Shown here piece by piece: positions 9,058 through 17,280 of a stretch of 64,000 bases of DNA. A model generated the notes under the pieces. It was not told where the DNA came from, ran no database searches, and worked only from the letters and a program-made list of their open reading frames with translations. The DNA lies in assembly GCF_018729255.1 (NCBI RefSeq), contig NZ_CP076062.1, positions 186,001 through 250,000 of the forward strand, written 5' to 3'. A program made the translations under genes and the position numbers. Within the stretch, counting starts at the first letter, position 1, and every line of letters starts with the position of its first letter. This stretch comes from Cupriavidus sp. EM10 (GTDB lineage Bacteria > Pseudomonadota > Gammaproteobacteria > Burkholderiales > Burkholderiaceae).

Positions 9058-9378
9058 ATGCAACCGCGCATGGATGGTGACCTCAGCGACCGCGATCGCC
9101 TCTTTGCCTACACTGAGTACGTTGGATTGCTGCTTGCCGAGGCACCGCTTGCGTTCGAAGGACTGACGCATGGTGCCATGGAGATGTCGGACGAGAACAT
9201 GACCCTGGAATTCGAAGACTGTCGGGGTCACGTGCACTACTTTGAGCCAGCATTCGCGCTTCTTGCACTTGCGGAGGCTGCGCTGCAGGTAGAGGTCACC
9301 ACTGCCGCGCTTCAAGTGAAGACGCTCGCGACGGTGGCACGCAGCTCATTGAATCTTGCTGCGATCGATGCACTTTGA
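9058..9378 (+). CDS. Hypothetical protein
   Basis: A 106-residue Ala-rich, mainly helical protein. No strong ribosome site precedes the ATG at 9058, and an ATG four codons later is equally possible. A terminator begins 7 bases after the stop, which supports a real gene end here. It is probably cotranscribed with the 8750 gene. Function unknown. Confidence 0.55.
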   Translation: MQPRMDGDLSDRDRLFAYTEYVGLLLAEAPLAFEGLTHGAMEMSDENMTLEFEDCRGHVHYFEPAFALLALAEAALQVEVTTAALQVKTLATVARSSLNLAAIDAL

Positions 9379-9385
9379 CGTCCAC

Positions 9386-9420
9386 GGGAGATCCCTTCAC
9401 CAGGGGTCTCCCATTTTTTT
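9386..9420 (+). terminator. Rho-independent terminator
   Basis: GGGAG..CCC pairs with GGG..CTCCC and is followed by seven T residues. Confidence 0.9.
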
Positions 9421-9435
9421 GCTCGAGCGTGCCTG

Positions 9436-9768
9436 CTAGTCCCACACGACGTGGACAGGCTCCATTGAGTTGATCCTGCCTACCAGGCGAGATCCATCAC
9501 CCACTGCGTACGCCTTGATCAGGAGATGTTGCGACTTGAAGTTGCCGTCTTCCTGCCAGGCCGTCTTCCAGACCGGAATCGTGCACTGCAGCCGGCCGGT
9601 CAGATCCTCCACCCACAAGCTGTAGCAAAGCTCACCCTGGACGGTGGCTACGGTGGGGCGCTGCCTGAGGGTGTACAGCCCGTGGAAATGCAGGCCTGAT
9701 GCCAGGGTGGCAAGGTGATCATGCTGCCCGCTCAATGCGAACTTTCGCGCGACGATGGTTTGCATCAT
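9436..9768 (-). CDS. Hypothetical protein, convergent
   Basis: About 110 residues from the ATG at 9768 (MMQTIVARKFALSGQHDHLA), with strand-rich segments such as GELCYSLWVEDLTGRLQCTI. The frame stays open up to 9900, and a start at 9849 (MANSDHQHQ) cannot be excluded because neither has a clear ribosome site. It converges on the 8750-9378 unit and is divergent from the methylase gene. No family recognised. Confidence 0.55.
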   Translation of the reverse strand: MMQTIVARKFALSGQHDHLATLASGLHFHGLYTLRQRPTVATVQGELCYSLWVEDLTGRLQCTIPVWKTAWQEDGNFKSQHLLIKAYAVGDGSRLVGRINSMEPVHVVWD

Positions 9769-9886
9769 TTGAGTACTGCCGTGGGTTTGAGTCCGCGATG
9801 GATTGATGGGAAAGCTATGCCCTTGGTGTTGATGGTCGCTGTTCGCCATTACGAGCTGCAAGGACCAACCAACAAGGAGCATACCC

Positions 9887-10938
9887 ATGCAATACGGCAC
9901 CTGTCACTTTACTTCAAAGCAAGCAGCCGATCGCTACTATCAACAGATGGGCTATTCCTCTGCGGACATTCCACTTGCAGAGGGGAACATCCGGATCGGA
10001 GAGCCCGCGTTGCGGGAGGGCGAGATCGCGAAGCCGGATGAGGACGGTCGGTACCACGTCTGGGCTCCTGAGAACGTGGAGAAAGCGCCTGCAGTTAGGC
10101 CGTCTCCCACAGTTTCTGCGCCGCGGCGCCGCGAGGACGATCGCCTGGCATCTGAGCTGGAGCTGTTGACGATCGAAGAAGGCACGATTCAACTGCCGTC
10201 GGAGAGACTGCAATGCTATGCGGAAATCAAGCGGCTGATCCAGAAGGGCGGGGGGCGCTACGATTCTCGCGGGTACTTCAAGTTCCCTGCGGGCATTGAT
10301 GCTGCAGTCATCCTCGAGGAGTTGCGGTGCGGGAATGTCGTGAATGGAAAGAAGGATTCCCAATCGTTCTTTTCCCCCAGCCTGTTGCACGTCGGGTTTG
10401 TGAAGCAGCGATGCCGAGACCCGGGCGGCGGTACTTGGAGCCGTCAGCTGGTGGTGGCGCATTGGCGGACATCGTGCGTGCGGCCGGGGCGGAGATTGTG
10501 GTCGTGGAGAATCATGCGCCGAATGTGCATATCCTAGAAGGCAAAGGCTATGACGTTCTGGACCGTGATTTCCTCACAGTGTCGCCGAGCGAGATTGGTT
10601 TGTTCGATGGCGTGATCGCGAACCCGCCATTCAGAAACAACCAGGATATCGACCACATCCAGCACATGTGGTCGTTCTTGAAGCCAGGTGGTTGCTTGTC
10701 AGTGGTCGCATCAACGGGCTGGCAGCGAGGATCTCAGCGCAAGCATCGCGCGTTCATTGAGTTCCTCGAGCAGAACCATGCCGAGATCGCTGAGATCGAG
10801 GCGGGGGCATTCAAGGAGTCAGGAACTAGCGTTGCTACGGTCCACATTTGCGCCTGGAAGACCGTTCCGGAACGTGCGAAGGCTGAATCGAGCCCTCGCC
10901 CATCGGCCGCGGCTACTCAGTTGGCCCTCATGCTGTGA
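9887..10938 (+). CDS. DNA adenine methylase-like protein, one frameshift
   Basis: Two overlapping frames make one protein. The first (from the ATG at 9887, AAGGAG upstream) ends with the phage-type accessory segment QLPSERLQCYAEIKRLIQKG and IDAAVILEELRCGNVVNGK. The second continues PVARRVCEAA, then the SAM-binding motif EPSAGGGALADIV and the catalytic motif NPPF. This is the layout of phage and plasmid methylases modifying N6-adenine or N4-cytosine. Adding one C to the C5 run at 10374-10378 restores a continuous reading SFFSPQPVARRV. As written it is interrupted; a sequencing error is the simplest reason. The specificity is unknown and no restriction enzyme is adjacent. Confidence 0.78.
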
Positions 10939-11004
10939 AATTCTGAGCTCAACTCAGTCGGATGGCCCGGCCTGTCTCGGCAAGGTCGGCATCTGAAAAC
11001 TCCC

Positions 11005-11038
11005 GCCCGCCGGTCTCTACAGACGGTGGGCATTTTTT
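11005..11038 (+). terminator. Rho-independent terminator
   Basis: GCCCGCCGGTCT pairs with AGACGGTGGGC, followed by ATTTTTTG, downstream of the methylase. Confidence 0.9.
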
Positions 11039-11149
11039 GTCCGCCTTCGGTCCCGATCGCTGCGCCCACCCGAACACCTCGCGATTCATCGTCCCTCCAC
11101 AGCACAGCATCCTGGCCGGTGCTGCCGTGCGCTAGGCACTTCACTGCCG

Positions 11150-11163
11150 CTGTGGTGCATTCC
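11150..11163 (+). promoter_or_regulatory. CTGTGNNNCATYYCTC-type element
   Basis: CTGTGGTGCATTCC lies 35-47 bases before the 11197 start, at a distance like the other copies. Confidence 0.5.
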
Positions 11164-11196
11164 TTAGCTGCAAGGAACAACGCAAAGGAGAAGCAG

Positions 11197-11589
11197 ATGA
11201 CGACAAGCAGTAAGGACCTGGTCTCAGGCGCGAAGCACGATGTCCTGGCCGGGCGCATTAAGCGATCGACGGGTCTGCAGTACTTCGGGTACCGAAAGGG
11301 AGCCGATTCGATCTTGATCAAGATGGCGGAAGGAAACCTGTTCGAGATCCCGGTGACCCCCGCCGGCTCTGCAATCGTAGTAGTGGCTGCAGTTGCCAGT
11401 GCTTTCGACGCTGGATCTACCCCGGCCGATGTTCTGGATGACTTTCGGCGACGAGGGGAAGTGGAAGGAGCTGTGCAATACCTTGGAGCTGATCCATTTG
11501 TTGGCGAATGGGCCGAGTTGGTTCAGACGCCGATGGAGAAGGAGGCTTCCGCGGCTCCTGCAAACACTGCCTTCACTCTGGAGATCTGA
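11197..11589 (+). CDS. Hypothetical protein
   Basis: A 130-residue soluble protein starting MTTSSKDLVSGAKHDVLAGR, with AAAGGAG before the ATG. The open frame extends further upstream but that part overlaps the preceding terminator and is not expected to be coding. It contains a hydrophobic strand run (AIVVVAAVASAF). The next gene starts 3 bases after its stop, so the two form one operon. Function unknown. Confidence 0.7.
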   Translation: MTTSSKDLVSGAKHDVLAGRIKRSTGLQYFGYRKGADSILIKMAEGNLFEIPVTPAGSAIVVVAAVASAFDAGSTPADVLDDFRRRGEVEGAVQYLGADPFVGEWAELVQTPMEKEASAAPANTAFTLEI

Positions 11590-11591
11590 AG

Positions 11592-12164
11592 ATGAACCAA
11601 TCCGAACTTCGCGACACTTTCCAGAATCTTGGTTTGCCCCTGAGTGACGTACAAGAGCTCGATCCCGACTCGCTGTTTCCCGGCGTATCAAAGTGGCATG
11701 TGTTGATAGAGGCCGTCGAAGGGACGTTGGTGAACCTGATGGCCAATGCAGCAGTATCGGCGGTGTCCAGTCCACTATCGGTGCCAATCGAGTTCCGGCT
11801 GGACGGTAAGCCAAGCAAGCTGGAGGTCTGGAATGTGCGTCTCGTAAGCGGGGTGAGTCTGATCCTCAGTGCGACTGTTGAACCGAAGCCTCTCACCGCT
11901 GGCGAACTCGACATCCGTGCGACGGTAAGTGTGGTTTCGGACCAGACCCTGATGCCGTTTGTTGAGGAGTTGGCGGTAGAGGGGCGACGGATCGAGGCGA
12001 TCGATCGACTAAGGGCGGAGGTCAAAGGTGTTGCGTCAGCCATCGAGAGCCTACTCGATGGTGTAAAGCAGCCTCGCGCGACCTACATCTATCGGGAACG
12101 TCTGGAATGCACGGCGATGGGTTGGGCCAGGCCCGATACACAGCAGCACGCCATCAACTCGTAA
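11592..12164 (+). CDS. Hypothetical protein
   Basis: A 190-residue soluble protein starting MNQSELRDTFQNLGLPLSDV. GGAG overlaps the end of the upstream gene. The middle is beta-rich (WNVRLVSGVSLILSATVEP) and the C-terminal part is helical. A terminator begins 8 bases after the stop. It is the second gene of a two-gene unit. The name of any family is not known to me. Confidence 0.7.
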   Translation: MNQSELRDTFQNLGLPLSDVQELDPDSLFPGVSKWHVLIEAVEGTLVNLMANAAVSAVSSPLSVPIEFRLDGKPSKLEVWNVRLVSGVSLILSATVEPKPLTAGELDIRATVSVVSDQTLMPFVEELAVEGRRIEAIDRLRAEVKGVASAIESLLDGVKQPRATYIYRERLECTAMGWARPDTQQHAINS

Positions 12165-12171
12165 CCACAGT

Positions 12172-12203
12172 AGCCCCTCTTCCAGAAGAGGGGGCTTTCT
12201 TTT
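12172..12203 (+). terminator. Rho-independent terminator
   Basis: AGCCCCTCTT pairs with AAGAGGGGGCT, followed by TTCTTTT. Confidence 0.9.
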
Positions 12204-12250
12204 CATTTCGCAGCGCGCAGAGGTTTCGGGCCCTCGCCGTTGTGGTCCCC

Positions 12251-12265
12251 TGTGAACCATCTCTC
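12251..12265 (+). promoter_or_regulatory. CTGTGNNNCATYYCTC-type element
   Basis: TGTGAACCATCTCTC lies 48-62 bases before the 12313 start, followed by a GCGGC/GCCGC hairpin and AGGAG. Confidence 0.55.
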
Positions 12266-12312
12266 AGCACCAACAATCGCGGCATTGCCGCACCGAACTC
12301 AGGAGAACGACC

Positions 12313-12552
12313 ATGGCAATCCACTACGACAATGCGGACGAGAACAAGGGCGGTTTCACGTCGGAGCAGATGAACGCACTGATTGAAGGGGCGAGCGAGC
12401 ATCAGGTCCGCCTTGCATTGCAGAAGGTGCTCCACGTTATGGCGAAGCTTGGCTTCGGCACGGACGAGGAGATTTCCGGGGCGGATGCTGTCGACGCAAT
12501 CGGCGAAGTATTCGCGGAAGTCACTGAGGAAGTGCTGCAAGGGCAGGGCTAA
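12313..12552 (+). CDS. Hypothetical acidic protein
   Basis: A 79-residue acidic helical protein, MAIHYDNADENKGGFTSEQM at the N-terminus, with CAGGAGAA before the ATG. It is followed by a second small gene 35 bases later. No motif recognised. Confidence 0.7.
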   Translation: MAIHYDNADENKGGFTSEQMNALIEGASEHQVRLALQKVLHVMAKLGFGTDEEISGADAVDAIGEVFAEVTEEVLQGQG

Positions 12553-12587
12553 CTCAGTTCAACCGAAGCAAATGGAGGGAGAACGAA

Positions 12588-12791
12588 TTGCCTACCAGTC
12601 CTGAACTCGCAAACATCGACGCGGCATTCGAGCGGCTCAACACGATTCTCGATACGACTGGGGCGCTAGATTCCGCGGCGACCCAGCATGCAGCCTACGC
12701 GTTGCGGCTCGCCATAGTGCAAGCGCTCGGTGACCAGGATCGAATCGAGGCCGCCGAAGCCTCTCTCGCGGAGCTGAAACTCAGTTCCTGA
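12588..12791 (+). CDS. Small hypothetical helical protein, TTG start
   Basis: A 67-residue helical protein. The start is a TTG at 12588, chosen because GGAGGGAG lies directly upstream at a suitable distance and no ATG or GTG is available. It is the second gene of the 12313 unit, closed by a terminator 15 bases downstream. Confidence 0.6.
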   Translation: MPTSPELANIDAAFERLNTILDTTGALDSAATQHAAYALRLAIVQALGDQDRIEAAEASLAELKLSS

Positions 12792-12806
12792 ATTGTGTAG
12801 CCCGAC

Positions 12807-12842
12807 GCCCGCGTGACCGACTCAGTCGGCCGCGGGCTTTTC
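12807..12842 (+). terminator. Rho-independent terminator
   Basis: GCCCGCG and GACCGACT pair with AGTCGG and CGCGGGC, followed by TTTTC. Confidence 0.88.
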
Positions 12843-13030
12843 AATTCAACGCCGGCGTTTCCCTGGGGCAACACCACGCCAAGCAATGTCGAAGCAGCAA
12901 CTGCTGCTGCTGTTGTTCATCGTGCGATGGCCATTGTAAGGACTTACACGAGCCTGTTCTGCATGCCCATTGTGCAAGGACTACGCAAAAAGCCCTTTGC
13001 ACTTTCCCTCAGGACACTCTGGAGTTGACA

Positions 13031-13099
13031 ATGCTTGCTGCTATCGCCCTCTCGCTTTTCCTGTTCGCTTGCGGCTATCCGTTTGCGAAGAAGAACTGA
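13031..13099 (+). CDS. Tiny lipoprotein-like peptide
   Basis: A 22-codon frame beginning MLAAIALSLFLFACGY, with GGAG 9 bases before the ATG. The sequence is a hydrophobic run ending in a lipobox-like FACG and a basic KK tail. This suits a very small membrane or lipidated peptide, like lysis-type or regulatory peptides on plasmids. It lies alone between the terminators at 12807 and 13176. Expression is not shown; the call rests on the ribosome site and the hydrophobic character. Confidence 0.4.
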   Translation: MLAAIALSLFLFACGYPFAKKN

Positions 13100-13175
13100 T
13101 CTTCGAATGTGGTTCGCTCCACGTCCGTCTGACGCCAACTAGGTCTTCTGAAGCCATGCTTCGGTTGGCTATGCC

Positions 13176-13214
13176 ACACCCAAGTTGAGCCGTGCTCACT
13201 TGGGTGTTTTTTTG
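13176..13214 (+). terminator. Rho-independent terminator
   Basis: CACCCAAGTTGAGC pairs with GCTCACTTGGGTG, followed by seven T residues. Confidence 0.9.
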
Positions 13215-13299
13215 CCCGCAGGGCATGGAAAAGTTCTTTTGGCCTTTGTTGCAATAGGTTTTGCAGATCTATTGTTTCCCCACACTGCTGCAGCCGGGC

Positions 13300-13329
13300 A
13301 AAAAAAAGCCCACCGATTCCTCAGTGGGC
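13300..13329 (-). terminator. Rho-independent terminator, minus strand
   Basis: Read on the minus strand, GCCCACTGA and CGGTGGGC form a hairpin followed by eight T residues, just after the stop of the sigma-like gene. Confidence 0.85.
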
Positions 13330-13349
13330 TTGATGGCGCATGGAGAAGG

Positions 13350-14495
13350 TTAGCGCTGCTTGATGGCGGCAAGCCGATTCTTAAACGTCCGGACAACCTG
13401 CTCATATCGGTTCAGTGCAGTATTGTCCGGCTTGGTTTCATCCGTACGCCACCGGAAGATGGTCATCTTCGTGACGCCCAGGATGGTAGCAAGATCGGTG
13501 TCCGACTCGACTTGCAGGTCGTTCGCCCAGCGCCCAAGGATATCGCTCATCGGCCGATTGAACATCTCGCGACGTGCCATGGCCTCAGGCTCTTCGTCGC
13601 GCAGCTTTCGGGCGGCGGTCATAATGTCTGCCGGCACCGAGGCCGTGCGGCCGTAGATATACGAGGAGAGCCGCGGCAGGCCGATGCCGAGTGCTGCGGC
13701 AAAGTCCTGGTTGCGCATTTGCAGATCTGCGCAGATTTGTACCAACTCGAGCTGGTCGGCCGAAAGAGTCTCGTTGCGGTTTGCACGGCGAACCCGCGGC
13801 TTAGGCGCGGCAGGGGCTGGGAGGGCCTCCAGATTCTTGTCCGCTGCGGCGGATTCGGGCGCCGGCGCGACGGGCGCAATCAGAGGATCAAGGTCGAAAA
13901 CGCCGAGATTGCTCAATTTCTCTTCTCCATTCAAATGCCTTCGGAAGGCCAGGGCCATTTTCGCAGCAGCAGTCCTGGAATCGATGACCTGGTCCCTATC
14001 AATTGGTTCGCTGTCTACCAAGCCAACATTTTCCAGCTCTTCACCACGCTCTCGCATCTCTTCGATCGAATCGTGGTTGATGGTAAGTGCGAGAGCGTCA
14101 CGAATGTGCTCCCGGCAAACATTGCTCGCAATTGCGTAGATTACCGCATAGATCGCGTTTGCCTCGCGCAGCTTATCCAGTTGCTTGGTGGCGAAGAAGA
14201 CTACCACTACTCGCTGCAGGATCTCGTCGACATCGCCAAGATCGACCTTAGACTTCAGAGCTCGTACGCGGCAAATCTTGTGCGTACGCTCATCTGCATA
14301 CATCGCTTTGATGAACCGATCGATGAAGGTCTTCGGGCGCTTGGGATTGTCCAGGAACTCGGCGCTCATGCGCTCAAGTTCCGACGGCTTGCCCGTTGCG
14401 GTAGGGGTGTCAAAGCCGTCAACCTCAGTGGTGTCCACAGGATCGACGCCTTCGTCTTCGGCAGGAATGAATTCGGCTACTTCTTCAGTCACCAT
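13350..14495 (-). CDS. Sigma-70 region-2-like protein with two HTH segments
   Basis: A 381-residue protein. Residues about 55-135 resemble sigma-factor region 2: VDLGDVDEILQRVVVVFFAT followed by AIYAVIYAIASNVCREHIRD matches the region 2 helices that bind core polymerase and the -10 box. A low-complexity linker follows (210-240). Two helix-turn-helix segments come next: NQDFAAALGIGLPRLSSYI (263-281) and TDLATILGVTKMTIFRWR (333-350). Region 4 of a normal sigma factor is not seen. It is a single-gene unit with its own terminator. It may direct transcription from plasmid promoters, or be a repressor that uses a sigma-like fold. The sigma link is based on sequence resemblance only. Confidence 0.6.
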   Translation of the reverse strand: MVTEEVAEFIPAEDEGVDPVDTTEVDGFDTPTATGKPSELERMSAEFLDNPKRPKTFIDRFIKAMYADERTHKICRVRALKSKVDLGDVDEILQRVVVVFFATKQLDKLREANAIYAVIYAIASNVCREHIRDALALTINHDSIEEMRERGEELENVGLVDSEPIDRDQVIDSRTAAAKMALAFRRHLNGEEKLSNLGVFDLDPLIAPVAPAPESAAADKNLEALPAPAAPKPRVRRANRNETLSADQLELVQICADLQMRNQDFAAALGIGLPRLSSYIYGRTASVPADIMTAARKLRDEEPEAMARREMFNRPMSDILGRWANDLQVESDTDLATILGVTKMTIFRWRTDETKPDNTALNRYEQVVRTFKNRLAAIKQR

Positions 14496-14521
14496 TGAAT
14501 GGAGTTAGATGGACTGTGTTC

Positions 14522-14806
14522 CTAGGTAGCAACCCGGTCAACCACTCGGTCCAGGCGCGGTAGAACTGCGCGTTGCACTTGCTCCACTGAATCCACCAGG
14601 TCGAGCATGATATGCACGCCGGCTACCAGGATGTCTGACTTCATCTCTGGGTAGAGCAACATTGCGCGTTCCATACGCTTGTTCACAAGAGCGACCGCCT
14701 GATCGGCCGATTTACCTTCGAGCCGGAGTGCAAGGACCGGGTTTTGGTTCTCTCGCACGCCGAGCGCGTCAAGGCCGATTTCGATAGGGCTGTACTCACG
14801 TTGCAT
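14522..14806 (-). CDS. Hypothetical protein, paralog of 14876-15274
   Basis: A 94-residue soluble protein. Its central segment (MLLYPEMKSDILVAGVHIM) aligns with YPEARAEILLAGLTVV of the adjacent upstream gene, so the two are probably distant duplicates. A near-consensus promoter with TTGACA and TATAAT lies at 14852-14879, and two copies of the 13-bp operator-like element overlap or precede it. Function unknown. Confidence 0.65.
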   Translation of the reverse strand: MQREYSPIEIGLDALGVRENQNPVLALRLEGKSADQAVALVNKRMERAMLLYPEMKSDILVAGVHIMLDLVDSVEQVQRAVLPRLDRVVDRVAT

Positions 14807-14851
14807 GACTGTTCCATCCTTGGCCGCCTTCTGCCGAGCGACGCTTTAACA

Positions 14852-14879
14852 ATTATACCTACGGGGCAACACGTGTCAA
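14852..14879 (-). promoter_or_regulatory. Promoter of the 14522-14806 gene with operator in the spacer
   Basis: On the minus strand, TTGACA (14879-14874) and TATAAT (14857-14852) are separated by 16 bases. The spacer and -35 box hold GGCAACACGTGTC, a variant of the 13-bp element. A better copy, CATAACACGTACG, lies at 14908-14920. Confidence 0.75.
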
Positions 14880-15274
14880 TAAACCAACCAGGCAGATGGT
14901 TGGGATACATAACACGTACGAGTGACCGGAGGGTAATCCCTCAGGCCGGCTTTGGCGCGACTACAGCAGATGCGATCGCGCGGGAACGGATCAGGCTGTG
15001 ACCTGGACAGCCATCTCCATGCGGGGACGAACTTCCGGATCTCGAGGATGTTCTTGGAGGATTTGCTTACAACGGTGAGGCCTGCCAACAAGATTTCCGC
15101 ACGCGCCTCGGGGTAGTCCTGGAGCGCATTGCTCATACACGTCATTGCTCGCATCCCCGAGCAGCTGGCGTTCACAAACTTGGAGCACTTCGGTTGACCC
15201 TCGGAGTCGAGACATCCCATTGATGCCATCCCGATTGTTGTTGCGAGCGACGTTTCCCCGGCGACTTTGTTCAT
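14876..15274 (-). CDS. Hypothetical protein with conserved Cys residues
   Basis: A 132-residue protein from the ATG at 15274 (MNKVAGETSLATTIGMASMG), preceded by AAGGAAGG. The N-terminal half holds several Cys residues (MGCLDSEGQPKCSKFVNASC). The part YPEARAEILLAGLTVVSK resembles the downstream gene 14522-14806. Its last codons overlap the promoter of that gene. Its own promoter is at 15348-15377. Function unknown. Confidence 0.6.
   Translation of the reverse strand: MNKVAGETSLATTIGMASMGCLDSEGQPKCSKFVNASCSGMRAMTCMSNALQDYPEARAEILLAGLTVVSKSSKNILEIRKFVPAWRWLSRSQPDPFPRDRICCSRAKAGLRDYPPVTRTCYVSQPSAWLVY
14908..14920. promoter_or_regulatory. 13-bp operator-like element
   Basis: CATAACACGTACG differs from the consensus CATAACACGTATG at one base. 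It lies 29 bases upstream of the -35 box of the 14522-14806 promoter, inside the 3' end of the preceding gene. Confidence 0.6.
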
Positions 15275-15347
15275 CTTGACCTTCCTTGCCTCTAATCGTT
15301 TTTGGTTTGTGCTTGGCCCTTGCCCCGTTGGTAACAAGGTGAGGCAC

Positions 15348-15377
15348 ATTATAAATACGCCACAAATGTTAGGTCAA
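15348..15377 (-). promoter_or_regulatory. Sigma-70 type promoter of the 14876-15274 gene
   Basis: On the minus strand TTGACC and TATAAT are separated by 18 bases, about 75 bases before the ATG. The rest of the 318-base gap from 15275 to 15592 is AT-rich, with no gene seen. Confidence 0.65.
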
Positions 15378-15555
15378 TTAAAATTGTCGGTAAGTTATTG
15401 TTTTAAAGGGATTTGTTTGCAAAAAAGCGTAATGCAAGTTTGGTCACCGAAAACACGTCTGCGTTTTTTTGCACTTCTTTAAGTGGATTAAGCGATGCGG
15501 ATCGAGTGTTTTGGCCCAGATTCGCTTTTCAGCCAGAAAACAGGGTACAGAATAA

Positions 15556-15586
15556 GAAAAACGCCACCCTGCAAAAGAGGGTGGCG
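15556..15586 (-). terminator. Rho-independent terminator, minus strand
   Basis: CGCCACCCT pairs with AGGGTGGCG, followed by TTTTTC on the minus strand, after the 15593-16111 gene. Confidence 0.88.
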
Positions 15587-15592
15587 GGCCGG

Positions 15593-16111
15593 TTAAAGGA
15601 ACGGATCTTCGTTGGAGATGTTCGCGTTCAGTGCCTTCTCTTCCTCAGGGAACAGAGGCAACGAGAACTCGTCTGGATGCCGAACTCGGCGATGGAGCTT
15701 GGCCTGCCAGTAATCCTTAGCGTCGTCGGTTGTTTCTTCAGCGTGGTCGGTCTTCGCTGCCGCTGCCGCAGGCAGGCGTGTCGGGACAATCGGTACGGAG
15801 TGCTTTGAGACTGAGGCGCGCTTCCCATTCACTGGCTTGTCAGCCGGCTCTGGTTTGGGCGGAGTTGTCGGTCGTTGAACAGCAGGCACGGGTTTCGATG
15901 TTCGCTCCTCCGGCGGCGCTGGTTGCCGCTGGTGCTCCAAGTGCGTCTGTCGAAGCAGCTCCAGAGAGCTTGGTCCCCGCCTGCGCACGGGGCGCTCGAC
16001 TTCGATGCGAGGCAAGTGCGTCTCGTCGCTTCGCAGTTCGATCGGCTCGAGGTGGTGCGGTGCGAACTGAAATTTTCCGCAGTAATACCACATGAAGAAT
16101 GGCCAACTCAT
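15593..16111 (-). CDS. Proline-rich single-pass membrane protein
   Basis: A 172-residue protein. The first 15 residues (MSWPFFMWYYCGKFQF) form a short hydrophobic aromatic segment, followed by a long Pro-, Arg- and Glu-rich region (PAPPEERTSKPVPAVQRP). The ATG at 16111 overlaps the stop of the upstream small gene in a TGATG junction, suggesting translational coupling. The topology suggests a membrane-anchored protein with an extended tail, as in some plasmid transfer or entry-exclusion proteins, but no family is recognised. Confidence 0.6.
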   Translation of the reverse strand: MSWPFFMWYYCGKFQFAPHHLEPIELRSDETHLPRIEVERPVRRRGPSSLELLRQTHLEHQRQPAPPEERTSKPVPAVQRPTTPPKPEPADKPVNGKRASVSKHSVPIVPTRLPAAAAAKTDHAEETTDDAKDYWQAKLHRRVRHPDEFSLPLFPEEEKALNANISNEDPFL

Positions 16112-16233
16112 CAGCGCATACAGGAGGGAGGGGCCCACCAGTACCCGTGGTCAGGATTGGATTTAATCGTGATCACAACGCTGAATGCCAAGGCGTAGAA
16201 CACTGCGAAGCACATCCATCGTTTTACTTTCAT
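16111..16233 (-). CDS. Small membrane peptide
   Basis: A 40-residue frame from the ATG at 16233: basic MKVKRW, one transmembrane run (CFAVFYALAFSVVITI), then a short polar tail. Its TGA overlaps the ATG of the next gene. A CTGTG..CATC promoter-like element lies 41 bases upstream. The size is below usual gene-calling limits, but start, overlap and topology are coherent. Confidence 0.55.
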   Translation of the reverse strand: MKVKRWMCFAVFYALAFSVVITIKSNPDHGYWWAPPSCMR

Positions 16234-16264
16234 CTGCTGCACCCTTGCGCGGTAGTCTGGACGC

Positions 16265-16282
16265 GAGAGAGATGACGAACAG
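16265..16282 (-). promoter_or_regulatory. CTGTGNNNCATYYCTC-type element
   Basis: CTGTTCGTCATCTCTCTC on the minus strand, about 40 bases before the 16233 start. Confidence 0.5.
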
Positions 16283-16361
16283 CCGCAAAGAATTGGTACT
16301 TGTCTCGGGCGGAGAACGGGAGAGTGGGTTCCGTGTCAGCCCGTGGCGGCCGCAGCAAAGA

Positions 16362-16390
16362 GAGAACCCGGCCAAGCAGAAGTGGCCGGG
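16362..16390 (-). terminator. Rho-independent terminator, minus strand
   Basis: CCCGGCCA pairs with TGGCCGGG, followed by TTCTCTC, after the stop of the 16407-17149 gene. Confidence 0.75.
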
Positions 16391-16406
16391 TCAGGGAGAT
16401 TACCAA

Positions 16407-17149
16407 TCAGACAAGCGCTTTGAGGCGGGTCCATTCGGCGTCAACATCCCAGGCTGAGACCGCGGCGAATCGCCCGACAAGCTCGTTGATGGTGATGTCG
16501 TGGGTGGGTTCATCAAGCGTGAGCATTGTCCTCAGCTCGGGAGCACCAACTTCAAACGCCTCAAGGCAGGTGAAGACATGGTCAATCTCGCTCGGCCACC
16601 CGTTTGTGCCCCGCAATTGAAGACTCGGCGTCGGCAGCCCAACCTGTTGCGCGACTAGCAGCCCGCCTTGTTGCAGCTTCGCGGCGATCAAAGCAAGCTG
16701 GTCATTGGAGATCGCGCCGGCGACGACAACGCACTCGCTGACCTGGCAGCTTGCGGCGTCGCAGTACACGAGCTCTAGCTTTGTGTTCTCACCTTGGTAC
16801 CGGATGCCCTGGTGGTATGGATCACCAAACGCCGTGGTGACCAGCTCGCGATAGGCTTCCGGAAGGAGGCGCGCGTCGTTCCCGGTGGGTGCATCGAAGT
16901 CGATCACCTCAATGGTGGCTTGCCCATCGTGAGCGGTGCTGAGGATACCGTCCTTGGTGGTGACAAGTACGATCGCCGGGTTGACGGCGCTGATGCCAGC
17001 TTCGTGCTCAATCAGGGCGATCGCGGTTTCGAGGCCAGCCACGTCGTTTCCTTCGGATCGTAAAGGTTTGCTTCGACGCCGGTCGTTACATCGTCCAACT
17101 GTGCTTTGGCGGCTTCGATGATCTTCTTGAGTGCTACTTGTGGATTCAT
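16407..17149 (-). CDS. Hypothetical protein, one frameshift
   Basis: The ATG at 17149 has a good ribosome site (AGGGAGA) and opens MNPQVALKKIIEAAKAQLDD. This frame closes early at 17012. Adding one G near 17052 (GAAGGAAAC) joins it smoothly to the downstream 211-residue frame (VAGLETAIALIEHEAGISAV onwards), giving about 247 residues. If the sequence is correct, the second part could start alone at the GTG at 17042. The protein is soluble, alpha/beta and unrecognised. A CTGTG..CATT element lies 62-78 bases upstream. Confidence 0.62.
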
Positions 17150-17210
17150 GCAGGGTCTCCCTGAAATGGGGGGTTAAAGTTAAGACGGAAAGCCTTGTCA
17201 GGAGAAATGG

Positions 17211-17227
17211 TGCACAGCCATGCGTAG
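17211..17227 (-). promoter_or_regulatory. CTGTGNNNCATYYCTC-type element
   Basis: CTGTGCACCATTTCTCC on the minus strand, before the 17149 start. Confidence 0.5.
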
Positions 17228-17247
17228 ATCCTGCGCGAGCGCGCAAA

Positions 17248-17276
17248 GAAAAAGCCTCCCGGGGTGCGGGAGGCTT
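17248..17276 (-). terminator. Rho-independent terminator, minus strand
   Basis: AAGCCTCCCG pairs with CGGGAGGCTT, followed by TTTCTTT, directly after the YqaJ-like gene. Confidence 0.9.
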
Positions 17277-17280
17277 GGGG

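Noticed and set aside
12918..12990. Near-repeat CCATTGTAAGGACT / CCATTGTGCAAGGACT
   Set aside because: Only two imperfect copies without further context; could be chance or a diverged promoter duplication.
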